Assembly: GCA_046297455.1 (NCBI GenBank)
Contig: JBKBIT010000011.1
Span: 62,001-126,000, forward strand
Reading direction: 5' to 3'
DNA length: 64,000 nt
DNA from: ZYF759 sp046297455
GTDB lineage: Bacteria > Pseudomonadota > Alphaproteobacteria > Rhizobiales > Rhizobiaceae
Positions 17,578-26,639 of the stretch are shown piece by piece. How positions within the stretch are numbered: the first letter of the stretch is position 1; each line of letters begins with the position of its first letter. Below the pieces are notes generated by a model. That model ran no database searches. It was not told where the DNA came from and saw only the letters and a list, made by a program, of their open reading frames with translations. The position numbers and the translations under genes are program-made.

Positions 17578-19961
17578 TGGGGACGGGAATGGGACGCGCC
17601 AGCAGTCGTGCGCGTAAGGCGCTCTTGGCAAGCGTCGCGGTGCTTGCTTGCGCCGCGGCCATGGATGCCGTCCATGCGCCCGTCTATGCCCAGCAATTGG
17701 ACACCACGATCCGCGCGACTCCCGGCGCACAGATGCTGCTGGAGGCGGACAATCTCGTCTACGACAACGACCGCAACACGGTGAGCGCTGTCGGCGGCGT
17801 ACAGATCGATTATGATGGTTATCGGCTGGTCGCCAATCGCGTTACCTATGATCGCAACAGCGGTCGGCTCATCGCCTCCGAAGGCGTCGAGATCGTGGAT
17901 CGCGACGGTAACCGCATCCAGTCGCAGCAGATCGACATCACCGAGGATTTTCGCGACGGTTTCGTTCAGGCGCTTCGTGTCGAATCGGCCGATCGGACCT
18001 ATTTCGCCGCCGAAAGCGCAGAACGGCGCGACGGCGAAGTGACGACCTTCCAGCGCGGCATCTACACCGCTTGCGAACCCTGCGTCGAACAGCCCGACAA
18101 GCCGCCGACCTGGCGCATCGGCGCCCGGCAGATCATCTGGAATGGGCGCACCCGCACCATACGGTTCGAAGGGGCCCGGTTCGAGTTCTTCGGGTATCCG
18201 ATCGCCTTCCTGCCGTTCTTCGAGATTCCCGATCCGACGGTCAAGCAGAAGTCCGGCTTCCTGTCGGGCTCCATCGGCTACTCGTCCAATCTCGGGTTCA
18301 GCACCACCGTTCCGTATTATTTCGCGCTCTCGCCCACCTATGACCTGACGGTGCGGGGAACCTACTACACGCGGCAGGGCTTTCTCGGCGAAGCCGAATG
18401 GCGGCAGCAATTCGAAACCGGCGGCTACAATCTGCGCGTCGCCGGCATCTGGCAACAGCAGCCTGGCGCTTTCGGCAATCCGGGCGTCAACATCGATTCC
18501 AGCGTGCGCGGCCGTGGCATGATCTCGTCCACGGGCCACTTCAACATCAATCCGCGCTGGTCGTTCGGCTGGGATGTGATGGCCCAGAGCGACAAGAATT
18601 TTGCCCGCACCTATGGGCTGGAGGGCAACAATGCTCTCGTGCGCACCTCGCAGATCTATCTGACAGGGCTCAACGACCGGAACTGGTTCGACCTGCGGGC
18701 ACAGCATTTCCAGGTTCAGGAGAACCTTCTCGACAGCAACGCCGCCTCGCGCAACACGCGCCAGCCCTGGGTACTCCCTTCCTTCGACTATCGCGTCGTT
18801 GCCGACCGGCCCGTGGGCGGCGGCGAGCTGTCCTTCACGGTCAACGCGCAGAACCTCTCGCGCAACACGCTAGACAGCTCCAATCTCGATCAAACCAACC
18901 CGACCACCAATTTGCGCGGCCTTGACGGCCAGTCGGGGCGCTTCACCGCCGAGGCGGAATGGAAGCGTAATATCATCACGCCCGGCGGTGTCGTGATCAC
19001 GCCGCTGCTGCATGCCCGCGGCGACACGGTCTATACCAATTACGGACAGGCTTCCCTCAACGCCATCGCAGGTCTGCCCGGAGGCCCCGCTACCGACATC
19101 CGCTCCAACTACTTCCGCTACATGGCCACTGCCGGGCTGGAAGCGCGCTGGCCGCTCTTGTTCGCCACCGCCGGCACCAGCCATGTATTCGAGCCGATCG
19201 GCCAGCTCTTCATTCGGCCGGACGCTCCTTTCGGCAGCACGCTCGGCATCCCCAACGAGGACGCCCAGAGCCTGGTCTTCGATGCCACCAGCCTGTTCGA
19301 GCGCGACAAGTTCTCCGGCTATGACCGGATCGAAGGTGGCACGCGCGCCAATCTCGGGTTCAGATATTCCGGAGATCTCGGCGGCGGCTGGACCACCAAC
19401 GCGATCTTCGGCCAATCCTTCCATCTCGCCGGTCGCAACCCCTACACCGATCCCGACTTCGTCAACGTAGGCGCCGCCTCCGGCCTGCAGACGGCCCGCT
19501 CCGACTATGTCGGCCAGATCGGCCTGCGCACACCGGTTGGTCTCTACCTGTCCGCCGGCGCCCGCTTCGATCAGGCCAATTTCCAGCCCCGCCGCGCCGA
19601 TGTCAGCGCCAGCTACGCCACCCCGCTGCTGTCGCTTTCGACCCGCTATTCCTACATCGCGGCGCAGCCTGCCTACGGCTTCACCTCCGACCGCCAGGAA
19701 GTTCGGGTCGCCGGTTCGCTGCAGTTTGCCGAGCATTGGCGCGCGCTTACTTCTGCCACCTACGACTTCGAGAGCCGCACGGTGGTCAACCGGTCGATCG
19801 GCCTCGTCTATGACGATCAGGAATGTTTCCTGGTCTCGTTCAGCTATACCGAACGCCAGCCGACCGCGGCCTCCTCGGTCTCGCGCAATTTCGGCTTCCG
19901 GGTCACGCTGCGCACCCTCGGCGACTTCGGAACGGATTCGACGACGCTCGGCGCGCTGTGA
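17577..19961 (+). CDS. lptD: LPS assembly outer membrane protein LptD
   Basis: LptD is the outer-membrane barrel that, with LptE, inserts lipopolysaccharide into the outer leaflet. It has 794 aa, with a signal peptide of about 37 residues ending in VYAQQ. An OstA/LptA-like beta domain follows (DNLVYDNDRNTVSAVGGVQIDYDG, about 55–165), then a C-terminal barrel rich in aromatic beta strands. The start is GTG 17577, which overlaps the lptG stop by one base (TAGTG) and is served by AAGGAGGA with 6-nt spacing. The alternative is ATG 17589. Confidence 0.94.
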   Translation: MGTGMGRASSRARKALLASVAVLACAAAMDAVHAPVYAQQLDTTIRATPGAQMLLEADNLVYDNDRNTVSAVGGVQIDYDGYRLVANRVTYDRNSGRLIASEGVEIVDRDGNRIQSQQIDITEDFRDGFVQALRVESADRTYFAAESAERRDGEVTTFQRGIYTACEPCVEQPDKPPTWRIGARQIIWNGRTRTIRFEGARFEFFGYPIAFLPFFEIPDPTVKQKSGFLSGSIGYSSNLGFSTTVPYYFALSPTYDLTVRGTYYTRQGFLGEAEWRQQFETGGYNLRVAGIWQQQPGAFGNPGVNIDSSVRGRGMISSTGHFNINPRWSFGWDVMAQSDKNFARTYGLEGNNALVRTSQIYLTGLNDRNWFDLRAQHFQVQENLLDSNAASRNTRQPWVLPSFDYRVVADRPVGGGELSFTVNAQNLSRNTLDSSNLDQTNPTTNLRGLDGQSGRFTAEAEWKRNIITPGGVVITPLLHARGDTVYTNYGQASLNAIAGLPGGPATDIRSNYFRYMATAGLEARWPLLFATAGTSHVFEPIGQLFIRPDAPFGSTLGIPNEDAQSLVFDATSLFERDKFSGYDRIEGGTRANLGFRYSGDLGGGWTTNAIFGQSFHLAGRNPYTDPDFVNVGAASGLQTARSDYVGQIGLRTPVGLYLSAGARFDQANFQPRRADVSASYATPLLSLSTRYSYIAAQPAYGFTSDRQEVRVAGSLQFAEHWRALTSATYDFESRTVVNRSIGLVYDDQECFLVSFSYTERQPTAASSVSRNFGFRVTLRTLGDFGTDSTTLGAL

Positions 19962-20062
19962 CGTTTGCAGTCTTGTCATGCTTTCGCCCCAGAAGGCCCT
20001 GACAATTGCAACGATATCGGCTAGCCAGAGGCCAGCACCACGACAGTTGGGAAAGAATTGAG

Positions 20063-21004
20063 ATGAAGAAGGTTGCCAGAAGCCTGTTGTTCGGCACCAT
20101 GACGCTCGCACTTGCTGCGGCTTTTGTTCCTGCGGGCATGTCCGGCCCCGCCCACGCCAACGAGATTCGCGTGGTGGTCAACACCGCCCCCATTACCAGC
20201 TTCGACATCCAGCGACGCCAGGCCTTCCTGCGCTTGCAGCAGCAGGGTGCCAGCGCCGAACGCGCCACCAACGAGATGATCGACCAGGTGCTGCGCCTTC
20301 AGGAGATGCAGCGTCTCAATGTCCGCATCAGCGACAGCGAGGTCAACGACGCCTACGCCAACTTCGCGCGCTCGAACAATCTCACCATCGCGCAACTCAA
20401 CGACATTCTGGCGCAGTCGGGCGTCACCCGTGAGCATTTCCGCCAGTTCATTCGGACCCAGATGGGTTGGTCACAATTGCTTCAGGCCCGTGCCCAGTAC
20501 GAGCAGGGAGGCGGCCAGCTCAGCGAACAGCAGGTAGCCCGCCGCATCATCGAACAGGGCGGGCAGAAGCCTTCCGCAACCGAATACATGCTCCAGCAGG
20601 TGATTTTCGTGGTTCCGGCCGCGGAGCGGAGCGCGCGCCTGGCCCAGCGCCGTCGCGAAGCCGAACAGATGCGCTCGCGTCTTCAAGGTTGCGAAGGCAC
20701 GCGCGACGCCGCGCGTGGCATGCTCGACGTGACCGTTCGCGACCTCGGCCGCGTTCTCGAGCCGCAGCTGCCGCCGGACTGGAAGAGCCACATCACGTCG
20801 ACGCGGCCCGGTGCAGCGACTGCCCTGCGCGACACCGACCGTGGTGTCGAATTCATCCAGGTTTGCAGCGCGCGGGAGGTCTCCGACGATTTCGTTGCCA
20901 GGCTCGTCTTCCAATCGGAAAGCGCCAGCAGCAGTGGCATGGAAGATATGGCCAACAAGTACCAGGCCGAGTTGCGCGACCGGGCACAGATCACCCGCCG
21001 CTAG
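20063..21004 (+). CDS. surA: SurA-like periplasmic chaperone/peptidyl-prolyl isomerase
   Basis: This is a periplasmic outer-membrane-protein chaperone of the SurA family, 313 aa. The signal peptide (MKKVARSLLFG…AHANE) is followed by the SurA N-terminal helical domain (VVVNTAPITSFDIQRR, NEMIDQVLRLQEMQRL). Only one parvulin-like segment is seen (about 180–290), and it is divergent, whereas E. coli SurA has two. It lies 101 nt after lptD, as in other rhizobia, and probably helps fold LptD. The usual downstream pdxA is absent. Confidence 0.85.
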   Translation: MKKVARSLLFGTMTLALAAAFVPAGMSGPAHANEIRVVVNTAPITSFDIQRRQAFLRLQQQGASAERATNEMIDQVLRLQEMQRLNVRISDSEVNDAYANFARSNNLTIAQLNDILAQSGVTREHFRQFIRTQMGWSQLLQARAQYEQGGGQLSEQQVARRIIEQGGQKPSATEYMLQQVIFVVPAAERSARLAQRRREAEQMRSRLQGCEGTRDAARGMLDVTVRDLGRVLEPQLPPDWKSHITSTRPGAATALRDTDRGVEFIQVCSAREVSDDFVARLVFQSESASSSGMEDMANKYQAELRDRAQITRR

Positions 21005-21011
21005 AGCCTTG

Positions 21012-21039
21012 TGCGTGCGGGCGGGATCGTCTGCACGCA
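21012..21039. terminator. Weak candidate terminator between surA and the TSUP gene
   Basis: TGCGTGC and GCACGCA form a perfect 7-bp stem with a 14-nt loop, 7 nt after the surA stop and in the gap between convergent genes. There is no T-run on either side, so this is a weak call. Confidence 0.3.
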
Positions 21040-21065
21040 TCACAACGGGATCGGCAGCCCCTGCC

Positions 21066-21896
21066 CTACATCAGGCTGATGAAGAACCTGGCCGAGATCA
21101 CCAGGCAGAACAGCCCGAAGGCGATCTCCAGGTGCCGCTTGTCCATCCAGTGGGCAATGCGAACCCCATAGGGCGTCACCAGCAGCGAAATCGGTATCAG
21201 CAGCGCGACGACGATCCAGTTGATGAAGCCGGTCGAGCCGTTGGGCAGCAGCGGATCGCCCCAGCCAGCCCAGATATAGCCGATGGTACCGGGGATCGCG
21301 ATCAGCACCCCAACGCCGGCCGACGTCGCCACGGCCTGGTGCATCGGGCGGCCGAACAAGGTCATGAAGGTGTTGTTGAGGATGCCGCCGCCAATGCCGA
21401 TCAGCGTCGAAAAATAGCCGATCAGGACGCCCACCACGGAGCGGCCGCCAGTTCCCGGCAGGTCGCTGCCCAGCCGCCAGTTCTCGCGGTTGAAGAGCAG
21501 CCTCAGCCCGACCGCGATCATCACCACCGCGAAGATGCTCCTGAGGCCCGCACTCGAGATGAAGGCGGCGGTCAGCGACGCCAGCACCACCCCGATCGGC
21601 ACAGGGATCAGGAAGCTCTTCAGGACACCCATGTCGACCGCGCCGCGCGCCTTGTGCCCAGCAAAGGACCGGATCGATGTCGGCACGATGATCGCCAGCG
21701 ACGTGCCCACGGCCAGGTGCATGCGAACGCTGTCGTCGATACCCAGCATGCCGAACACCTGGAAGAAGACCGGCACCAACACCGCCCCGCCGCCGATCCC
21801 GAAGATCCCGGCCAGCAGTCCGGCCACGACGCCAGCAGCGGCCACGGCGGCAATGAACGGCGCAAGTTCGCCGGCAAGTGAGATGATCTGTTCCAT
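21066..21896 (-). CDS. TSUP family transporter (TauE/SafE-like permease)
   Basis: This is an inner-membrane permease of the DUF81/TauE-SafE family, 276 aa, with about eight hydrophobic helices. The paired motifs GLLAGIFGIGGGAVLVPVFF and GYFSTLIGIGGGILNNTFM mark the internal repeat. Members export or import sulfite, sulfoacetate and related anions; the substrate here is unknown. It lies 63 nt downstream of dusA on the same strand. Confidence 0.9.
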   Translation of the reverse strand: MEQIISLAGELAPFIAAVAAAGVVAGLLAGIFGIGGGAVLVPVFFQVFGMLGIDDSVRMHLAVGTSLAIIVPTSIRSFAGHKARGAVDMGVLKSFLIPVPIGVVLASLTAAFISSAGLRSIFAVVMIAVGLRLLFNRENWRLGSDLPGTGGRSVVGVLIGYFSTLIGIGGGILNNTFMTLFGRPMHQAVATSAGVGVLIAIPGTIGYIWAGWGDPLLPNGSTGFINWIVVALLIPISLLVTPYGVRIAHWMDKRHLEIAFGLFCLVISARFFISLM

Positions 21897-21959
21897 GATG
21901 AGCCGTCTTTCGGGAGGTCAGGCTCGCTAGCCCAAACGCGCCGCGAAGTAAATCGCCCG

Positions 21960-22985
21960 TCAGGCGGCGCGTTCGGCCGTGCCGACGGCGACGGCGGCAA
22001 AAGCCTTGCGAAGCACCTCTGGCCCGGCTCCGGGACGAGTCGCGTCCGTCGACAGGATCTGGCGAAAACGCCGCGCGCCGGGCTGGCCGTGAAACAGCCC
22101 GACCATATGGCGGGTCACATGCGACAGCCGCCCGCCCGCAGCAATGTGGCGTGCCGCGTGTTCGGCCATGGCGTCGATGATGGCGGCATGATCGATGGTG
22201 CTGGCAGGCTCGCCATAGATAAGGTGATCGACCTCCGCCAGCACGGCCGGGTTGTGATAGGCCGCACGCCCCAGCATCACGCCGTCGACCATGGGCAGCT
22301 GCACCAGCACTTCGTCCATCGTCTGAACGCCCCCGTTCAACCCGATGAATCGACTCTCGTTTGCCTGCTTGAGGCGATGCACGCGCCCGTAGTCGAGCGG
22401 CGGAATGTCACGGTTTTCCTTGGGGCTCAGGCCCTCGAGCCAGGCTTTGCGGGCATGGACCCACAGCGCGTCCGTCCCCTCTTCCCAGACCGCATGGGCA
22501 AGCGCGTCGAGCGCCACTTCGGGATCCTGTTCATCGACGCCGATGCGGCACTTCACCGTCACGGGCACGTCGACGGCCCGCTTCATGGCCGCGATGCAAC
22601 GCGCCACCAGATCGGGCGTCCGCATCAGGCAGGCACCGAACGTTCCGCTCTGCACCCTGTCCGAAGGGCAGCCGACATTGAGATTGATCTCGCCATAGCC
22701 GAAATCGGCGCCGATCCGCGCCGCCTCGGCGAGCTTGGCGGGATCGGATCCGCCGATCTGCAATGCCACCGGCTGTTCCACCGCATCGAACCCAAGCAGG
22801 CGCTCACGCGGTCCGTGGATGGCTGCGTCGGCAACCACCATCTCGGTATAGAGCAGCGCCCGTTTCGAAAACTGACGATGCAGGAACCGGCAATGCCGGT
22901 CCGTCCAGTCCATCATCGGGGCTACAGCCAGGACAGGTGCCGCGTATGTCGCGGCTCCCGGTTGGCGCTGTGGGTCTTGTGCCAT
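21960..22985 (-). CDS. dusA: tRNA-dihydrouridine(20/20a) synthase DusA
   Basis: DusA is an FMN-dependent enzyme that reduces uridine 20/20a in the tRNA D-loop. It has 341 aa. The FMN-binding N-terminus is APMMDWTDRHCRFLHRQFS. The catalytic cysteine is in NLNVGCPSDRVQSGTFGACLM. LNGGVQTMDEV and DGVMLGRAAYHNP complete the TIM-barrel phosphate-binding region, and DusA-specific GYGEINLN is present. A 222-nt gap separates it from the glucosylglycerol operon downstream of it in this view. Confidence 0.95.
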   Translation of the reverse strand: MAQDPQRQPGAATYAAPVLAVAPMMDWTDRHCRFLHRQFSKRALLYTEMVVADAAIHGPRERLLGFDAVEQPVALQIGGSDPAKLAEAARIGADFGYGEINLNVGCPSDRVQSGTFGACLMRTPDLVARCIAAMKRAVDVPVTVKCRIGVDEQDPEVALDALAHAVWEEGTDALWVHARKAWLEGLSPKENRDIPPLDYGRVHRLKQANESRFIGLNGGVQTMDEVLVQLPMVDGVMLGRAAYHNPAVLAEVDHLIYGEPASTIDHAAIIDAMAEHAARHIAAGGRLSHVTRHMVGLFHGQPGARRFRQILSTDATRPGAGPEVLRKAFAAVAVGTAERAA

Positions 22986-23207
22986 CGTCTCGTCTCAGCG
23001 TGTCTGCCACCTGGAAAACGCGAGGCCGGCAGGTGTCACCGGCTATATAGGGACAAAACACATAAATCGAGCCGCGTCGCACGGGCGGCACGTCGCGCCT
23101 GCTACGTCAGGACACCGCCAGTTTGCGGCTGATTGAGCATCGGAGGATGATCACGGAATCCCGTCTGTCTGCACTGCTCTGGCCTCGAGCAGCTGGTTGG
23201 CCGGCCC

Positions 23208-24713
23208 TTAGCCTGCAGCCGCCAGCGTGACAACGGGATCATTTTCGAGAGCCAGCGCCGTCATCTGGTCTTCGGCCCAGAAGCGTACGTCCTGCCTTAC
23301 CACCATCTCGCGCAGCGCGGCCATCCGGTGACGCCGCTCATCCTCACCCATCGACAGCGCCTGGAGAACGCCGTGGTCCATGGACCGGTTGGAGAAGGGA
23401 TTGGTCAGGATCGCCGAATCCAGCTGCACCGCCGCCCCGGCAAATTCTGAAAGTATCAGGACGCCATCCCCATCGACACGCGCGGCACAGAATTCCTTGG
23501 CGACCAGGTTCATGCCGTCCGCCAGCGGCGTGATCCAGGCGATGTCGGCGGCTTGATAATGGGCCACGAGGCTCTCGAAAGGCAGAGGCCGCGAGATCAG
23601 CGTCACCGGCTGCCAGTCCAGCCGCCCAAAGCGGCCATTGATACGGCCGGCGATCTGCTCGAGATCGTTCTGGATGTTTTCGTAAACCGTCATGTTGCGG
23701 TTGGCCGGCACCGAGACATGCATCAGCCGGACCGTGCCGCGAAGCTCGGGATTGCCCTCGATCAACCGCTCGTAGCTTTCGAGTTGCTCGATGCCACCCT
23801 TCGTGTAGTCCGTCCGGCCGACGGACAGAAGCAGCCTGGCCTCGCCCAGCTCGTCGCGAATATTGGCCGTACGCGCCGCCGTTTCGGGCTTCTGCGCGAT
23901 CGCCTCGATATAGTCCACATCCACGCCTACCGGCGATGCCTGAAGCGCGACGGTGCGGCCTTCGAACTCCAGCGCCGTCGGCACGGTCTGCTCCGACAAT
24001 GCGGTGGCGCGCGAAGACATGCCCTCCCTGACCTTTTGGCGTGCCACGACGCTGGTCTCGAGCAGGCTGCGGGCCGCCGACACGAAATTGTTGACGTAAC
24101 GGGGAATGTGGAAACCCACCACGTCGCAGGCGAGCAGGCTTTTCAGGATTTCCTCGCGCCATGGCAGCACGTTAAAGATATCCGCGCCGGGGAACGGCGT
24201 GTGATGGAAGAACGTGATTTTGACGTCGGGCCGCAGCTGGCGCAGATAGCCCGGCACGAGCCACAGATTGTAGTCGTGGATCCACACCACAGCACCGTCA
24301 GCTGCCTCCGCAGCGGCGGCTTCGGCAAAGGCCCAGTTCACTTCGCGAAAGGTCGGCCAGTCGACGGGATCGTAGTTGTAGCGTTCCTTGAAGCCATGCA
24401 GGATCGGCCAAAAGGCTTCTTTCGAACTGACATGGTAGAAGCTCTGGATCTGTGCCGCCGTCAGCGGCAGGCGTGATACTGTATAGCGCCCATAGGCGTC
24501 GTCGATCTCGACCACCCGCTCGAAATCGGGGTTGGAGACATCCTCCGCCTCCTTCCAGGCAACCCATGCCCCACTCTCGAAACGACCGAAGAAGCTCTTC
24601 AGTGTCGGTACGATGCCGTTCGGACTCTTGTTTTCCTTGAAGACGATCTTGCCGTCTTCAACGACCTCTTCATAGGGCTGGCGATGATAGACGATGACGA
24701 GATTAGATGGCAT
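23208..24713 (-). CDS. ggpS: Glucosylglycerol-phosphate synthase-like GT20 glycosyltransferase
   Basis: This is a GT20 family enzyme of 501 aa. The N-terminus (LVIVYHRQPYEEVVEDGK, then SPNGIVPTLKSFF) matches what I know of glucosylglycerol-phosphate synthase and differs from trehalose-6-phosphate synthase, which has a VVSNR…GGLAVGIL start. Conserved GT20 blocks are WIHDYNLWLVP, FHHTPFPGADIFNVLPW, GRTDYTKGG and PLADGMNLVAKEF. Expected reaction: ADP-glucose plus glycerol-3-phosphate to glucosylglycerol-phosphate. ATG 24713 is chosen, overlapping the phosphatase gene by 11 nt. Context with gpsA and a phosphatase supports this over OtsA. Confidence 0.8.
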   Translation of the reverse strand: MPSNLVIVYHRQPYEEVVEDGKIVFKENKSPNGIVPTLKSFFGRFESGAWVAWKEAEDVSNPDFERVVEIDDAYGRYTVSRLPLTAAQIQSFYHVSSKEAFWPILHGFKERYNYDPVDWPTFREVNWAFAEAAAAEAADGAVVWIHDYNLWLVPGYLRQLRPDVKITFFHHTPFPGADIFNVLPWREEILKSLLACDVVGFHIPRYVNNFVSAARSLLETSVVARQKVREGMSSRATALSEQTVPTALEFEGRTVALQASPVGVDVDYIEAIAQKPETAARTANIRDELGEARLLLSVGRTDYTKGGIEQLESYERLIEGNPELRGTVRLMHVSVPANRNMTVYENIQNDLEQIAGRINGRFGRLDWQPVTLISRPLPFESLVAHYQAADIAWITPLADGMNLVAKEFCAARVDGDGVLILSEFAGAAVQLDSAILTNPFSNRSMDHGVLQALSMGEDERRHRMAALREMVVRQDVRFWAEDQMTALALENDPVVTLAAAG

Positions 24714-25503
24714 GAGCACTTCTTTCCGGAATGTCGTGAAGTTCGAAGGCGGCGATCGCCTCCATGATGCCCGCCGCGCCGTGCGCGCGGGCCTTGTGGA
24801 CATGGGCCAGATCGGCCACGTGTCGGATCAGTTCGCCCTCGGAATTGCCGACAGCGACCGCCTTCAGGCCGCAGATCAGCATCGACAGATCGTTGAGCGT
24901 GTCGCCCGCGGCAAGTACGCGATCCTCGGGGATGGCGAGATGCTCGATGAGGCGGCGCAGCGACGGGCCCTTTGAAACACCGCGCGGCAGCACGTCGAAA
25001 AAGCGATTGTCGGATACGAGGCTGTCGAGCCCCAGTTCCTCGACCTTCTGGACGGCACTGGGATCGAAGGATCTCGCATCGAGATCGTAGCTCACGCGGT
25101 AGCGGAAGGGTGTCGGCTGCAGCGTGAGGCCAGGGTGCCCGTGCAGCGTTTCGCGCACCAGGTCGCCCCGGTTCTGCCAGCGCGCCGCGATGTCCTGCTC
25201 CAGAGTTTCGATCGGCTCCACCCGCCCGTTTTCACGGTTGACGCCGGCGATGGTTGTGCCCACGTCCCCCACCACGAGCTCGGGCCACGGAAGCCCCTTC
25301 TGCGCGCACATGTCGACGATGAACTCGGGATCGCGACCCGTCACGAAGATCAGCCCGACGCTTTCCCGGTTCTTCTCTATCCAGCCGTAGAGAGTTTTCC
25401 TGTCCTCACCGGACCCACCCAGAAAGGTACCGTCCAGATCGGTGGCAAGGGTGAAGCGGCGCGCGGAAAGCGGCGGCAAGTCGTTTGTGGCTAGGGGATT
25501 CAT
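24703..25503 (-). CDS. HAD-IIB phosphatase, probable glucosylglycerol-phosphate phosphatase
   Basis: This is a sucrose-phosphate-phosphatase-like HAD-IIB protein of 266 aa. Motif I is LATDLDGTFLGG, motif II is FVTGRD, and motif IV is AAGDTLNDLSML. GDVGTTI is typical of the sucrose/glucosylglycerol phosphatase subgroup. It overlaps gpsA by 4 nt and the synthase by 11 nt. It would release glucosylglycerol from its phosphate, the role of StpA/GgpP in cyanobacteria. A generic sugar-phosphatase role is possible. Confidence 0.78.
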   Translation of the reverse strand: MNPLATNDLPPLSARRFTLATDLDGTFLGGSGEDRKTLYGWIEKNRESVGLIFVTGRDPEFIVDMCAQKGLPWPELVVGDVGTTIAGVNRENGRVEPIETLEQDIAARWQNRGDLVRETLHGHPGLTLQPTPFRYRVSYDLDARSFDPSAVQKVEELGLDSLVSDNRFFDVLPRGVSKGPSLRRLIEHLAIPEDRVLAAGDTLNDLSMLICGLKAVAVGNSEGELIRHVADLAHVHKARAHGAAGIMEAIAAFELHDIPERSAHAI

Positions 25504-26594
25504 GCTGTGTGGGCCTTGAAATTGAAGGGAGCGGTCGGGCCTGCATCGGCGAATGAAAGTTCCAGCGCGCGCGGCTCGGCCTCGATCGGGCGCGACCAGA
25601 GCGCGGAGAAGGTTTGAGCCAGATCGGCGCCCTCATGCAGCACCGCATGAACCGTCTGGCTGATCGGCATGACAACCCCGATCCGCCGGGCGAGATCGAT
25701 GACCGAGCGGGCATTTGCCTCGCCCTCCACGACGATGGGTTGACCGTCGAAGCAATCGCGGCGCGCTATGCCCTGCCCCAGTTGCAGGCCGAGCGACATG
25801 TTGCGCGACGTCGTCGACGAGCAGGTCAGCGTGAGGTCTCCCGCCCCCGCCAGCCCCGTGACCGTCTCGCGCCGCCCGCCCAGCGCCTCGGCCAGCACCT
25901 TCATCTCGTCGATGCCGCGCGCGATCAGCGCGGCGCGGGTGTTTTCGGCGAAACCGGCGCCCGACATCATGCCGCAGGCAATGGCGATCACGTTCTTCAC
26001 GGCGCCGCCCACTTCGACGCCGACCAGATCGTCCGACACATATGGACGAAACCCGCCGCCAGACATGGAAACCGCTAGCCGGACCGCCGGCGCGGAGCTC
26101 GGATCGAGACGATGCCCATAGTTGAAGGGAAAGGCGACCGTCGCGGCAGTTGGATGGTCGAGCGCCGTCTCGCGGGCAAAGGTCGGTCCCGAAATGGCGC
26201 CCACGGGATGGCCGGGCAATTCCTGGGCCACGACTTCCGAAAGCAGAAGCCCGGTGCCGCGCTCGATCCCCTTGCAGCACAGCGCAATTGCCGCATTTGG
26301 TTGCAGGTGGGGACGAATCGCCCGTGACATCTCGCGCAGCGAGGTCGACGGGGTGACCATGAGCACGGCCTCGACGCCCGCAAGTGCTTCGGCGATGTCC
26401 GACGTGGCGGAGACGTTGCCGGGGAGTGGCACCCCTGGCAGGTAGGCGGCATTCTCACCGGAGGAATTGATGGCGTCGGCAAGTTCGGCCCGGCGCGCCC
26501 ACAATGCGACCGGACGCCCGGTACGGGCAATGACGGTGGCTAGGGCTGTTCCCCAGGCGCCTGCACCGATGACGGCGAAACGACCATAGGGAAT
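25500..26594 (-). CDS. gpsA: NAD(P)-dependent glycerol-3-phosphate dehydrogenase, start codon unclear
   Basis: GpsA reduces dihydroxyacetone phosphate to glycerol-3-phosphate, here the acceptor for the synthase downstream. The NAD motif FAVIGAGAWGTALA is encoded by codons running down from 26579. SGPTFARE, EVGGAVKNVIAIACGM and LAGAGDLTLTC are family blocks. The frame has no ATG, GTG or TTG between the TAA at 26637–26639 and that motif. The first in-frame TTG, at 26504, would delete the motif. I mark the end at an ATT (26594); ATC codons at 26622–26627 are alternatives. An ATG at 26585–26587 is one base out of frame. Length is about 360 aa, slightly long for GpsA. Confidence 0.85.
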   Translation of the reverse strand: MPYGRFAVIGAGAWGTALATVIARTGRPVALWARRAELADAINSSGENAAYLPGVPLPGNVSATSDIAEALAGVEAVLMVTPSTSLREMSRAIRPHLQPNAAIALCCKGIERGTGLLLSEVVAQELPGHPVGAISGPTFARETALDHPTAATVAFPFNYGHRLDPSSAPAVRLAVSMSGGGFRPYVSDDLVGVEVGGAVKNVIAIACGMMSGAGFAENTRAALIARGIDEMKVLAEALGGRRETVTGLAGAGDLTLTCSSTTSRNMSLGLQLGQGIARRDCFDGQPIVVEGEANARSVIDLARRIGVVMPISQTVHAVLHEGADLAQTFSALWSRPIEAEPRALELSFADAGPTAPFNFKAHTA

Positions 26595-26639
26595 GGGGGC
26601 GGGCTGTAAGAGAGGGTCCTGGATGATGCTGGCCTGTTA

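Noticed and set aside
18870..20111. 413-codon frame antisense to lptD
   Set aside because: The low-complexity translation lies wholly over the LptD barrel; it has no start context.
23208..24713. Trehalose-6-phosphate synthase OtsA
   Set aside because: The N-terminus has YHRQPYEE and SPNGIVPTLKSFF instead of the OtsA pattern, and the partners are gpsA and a sucrose-phosphatase-like protein rather than OtsB.
25500..26504. gpsA starting at TTG 26504
   Set aside because: This would remove the NAD-binding GAGAWG motif, which is encoded in the same open frame upstream.
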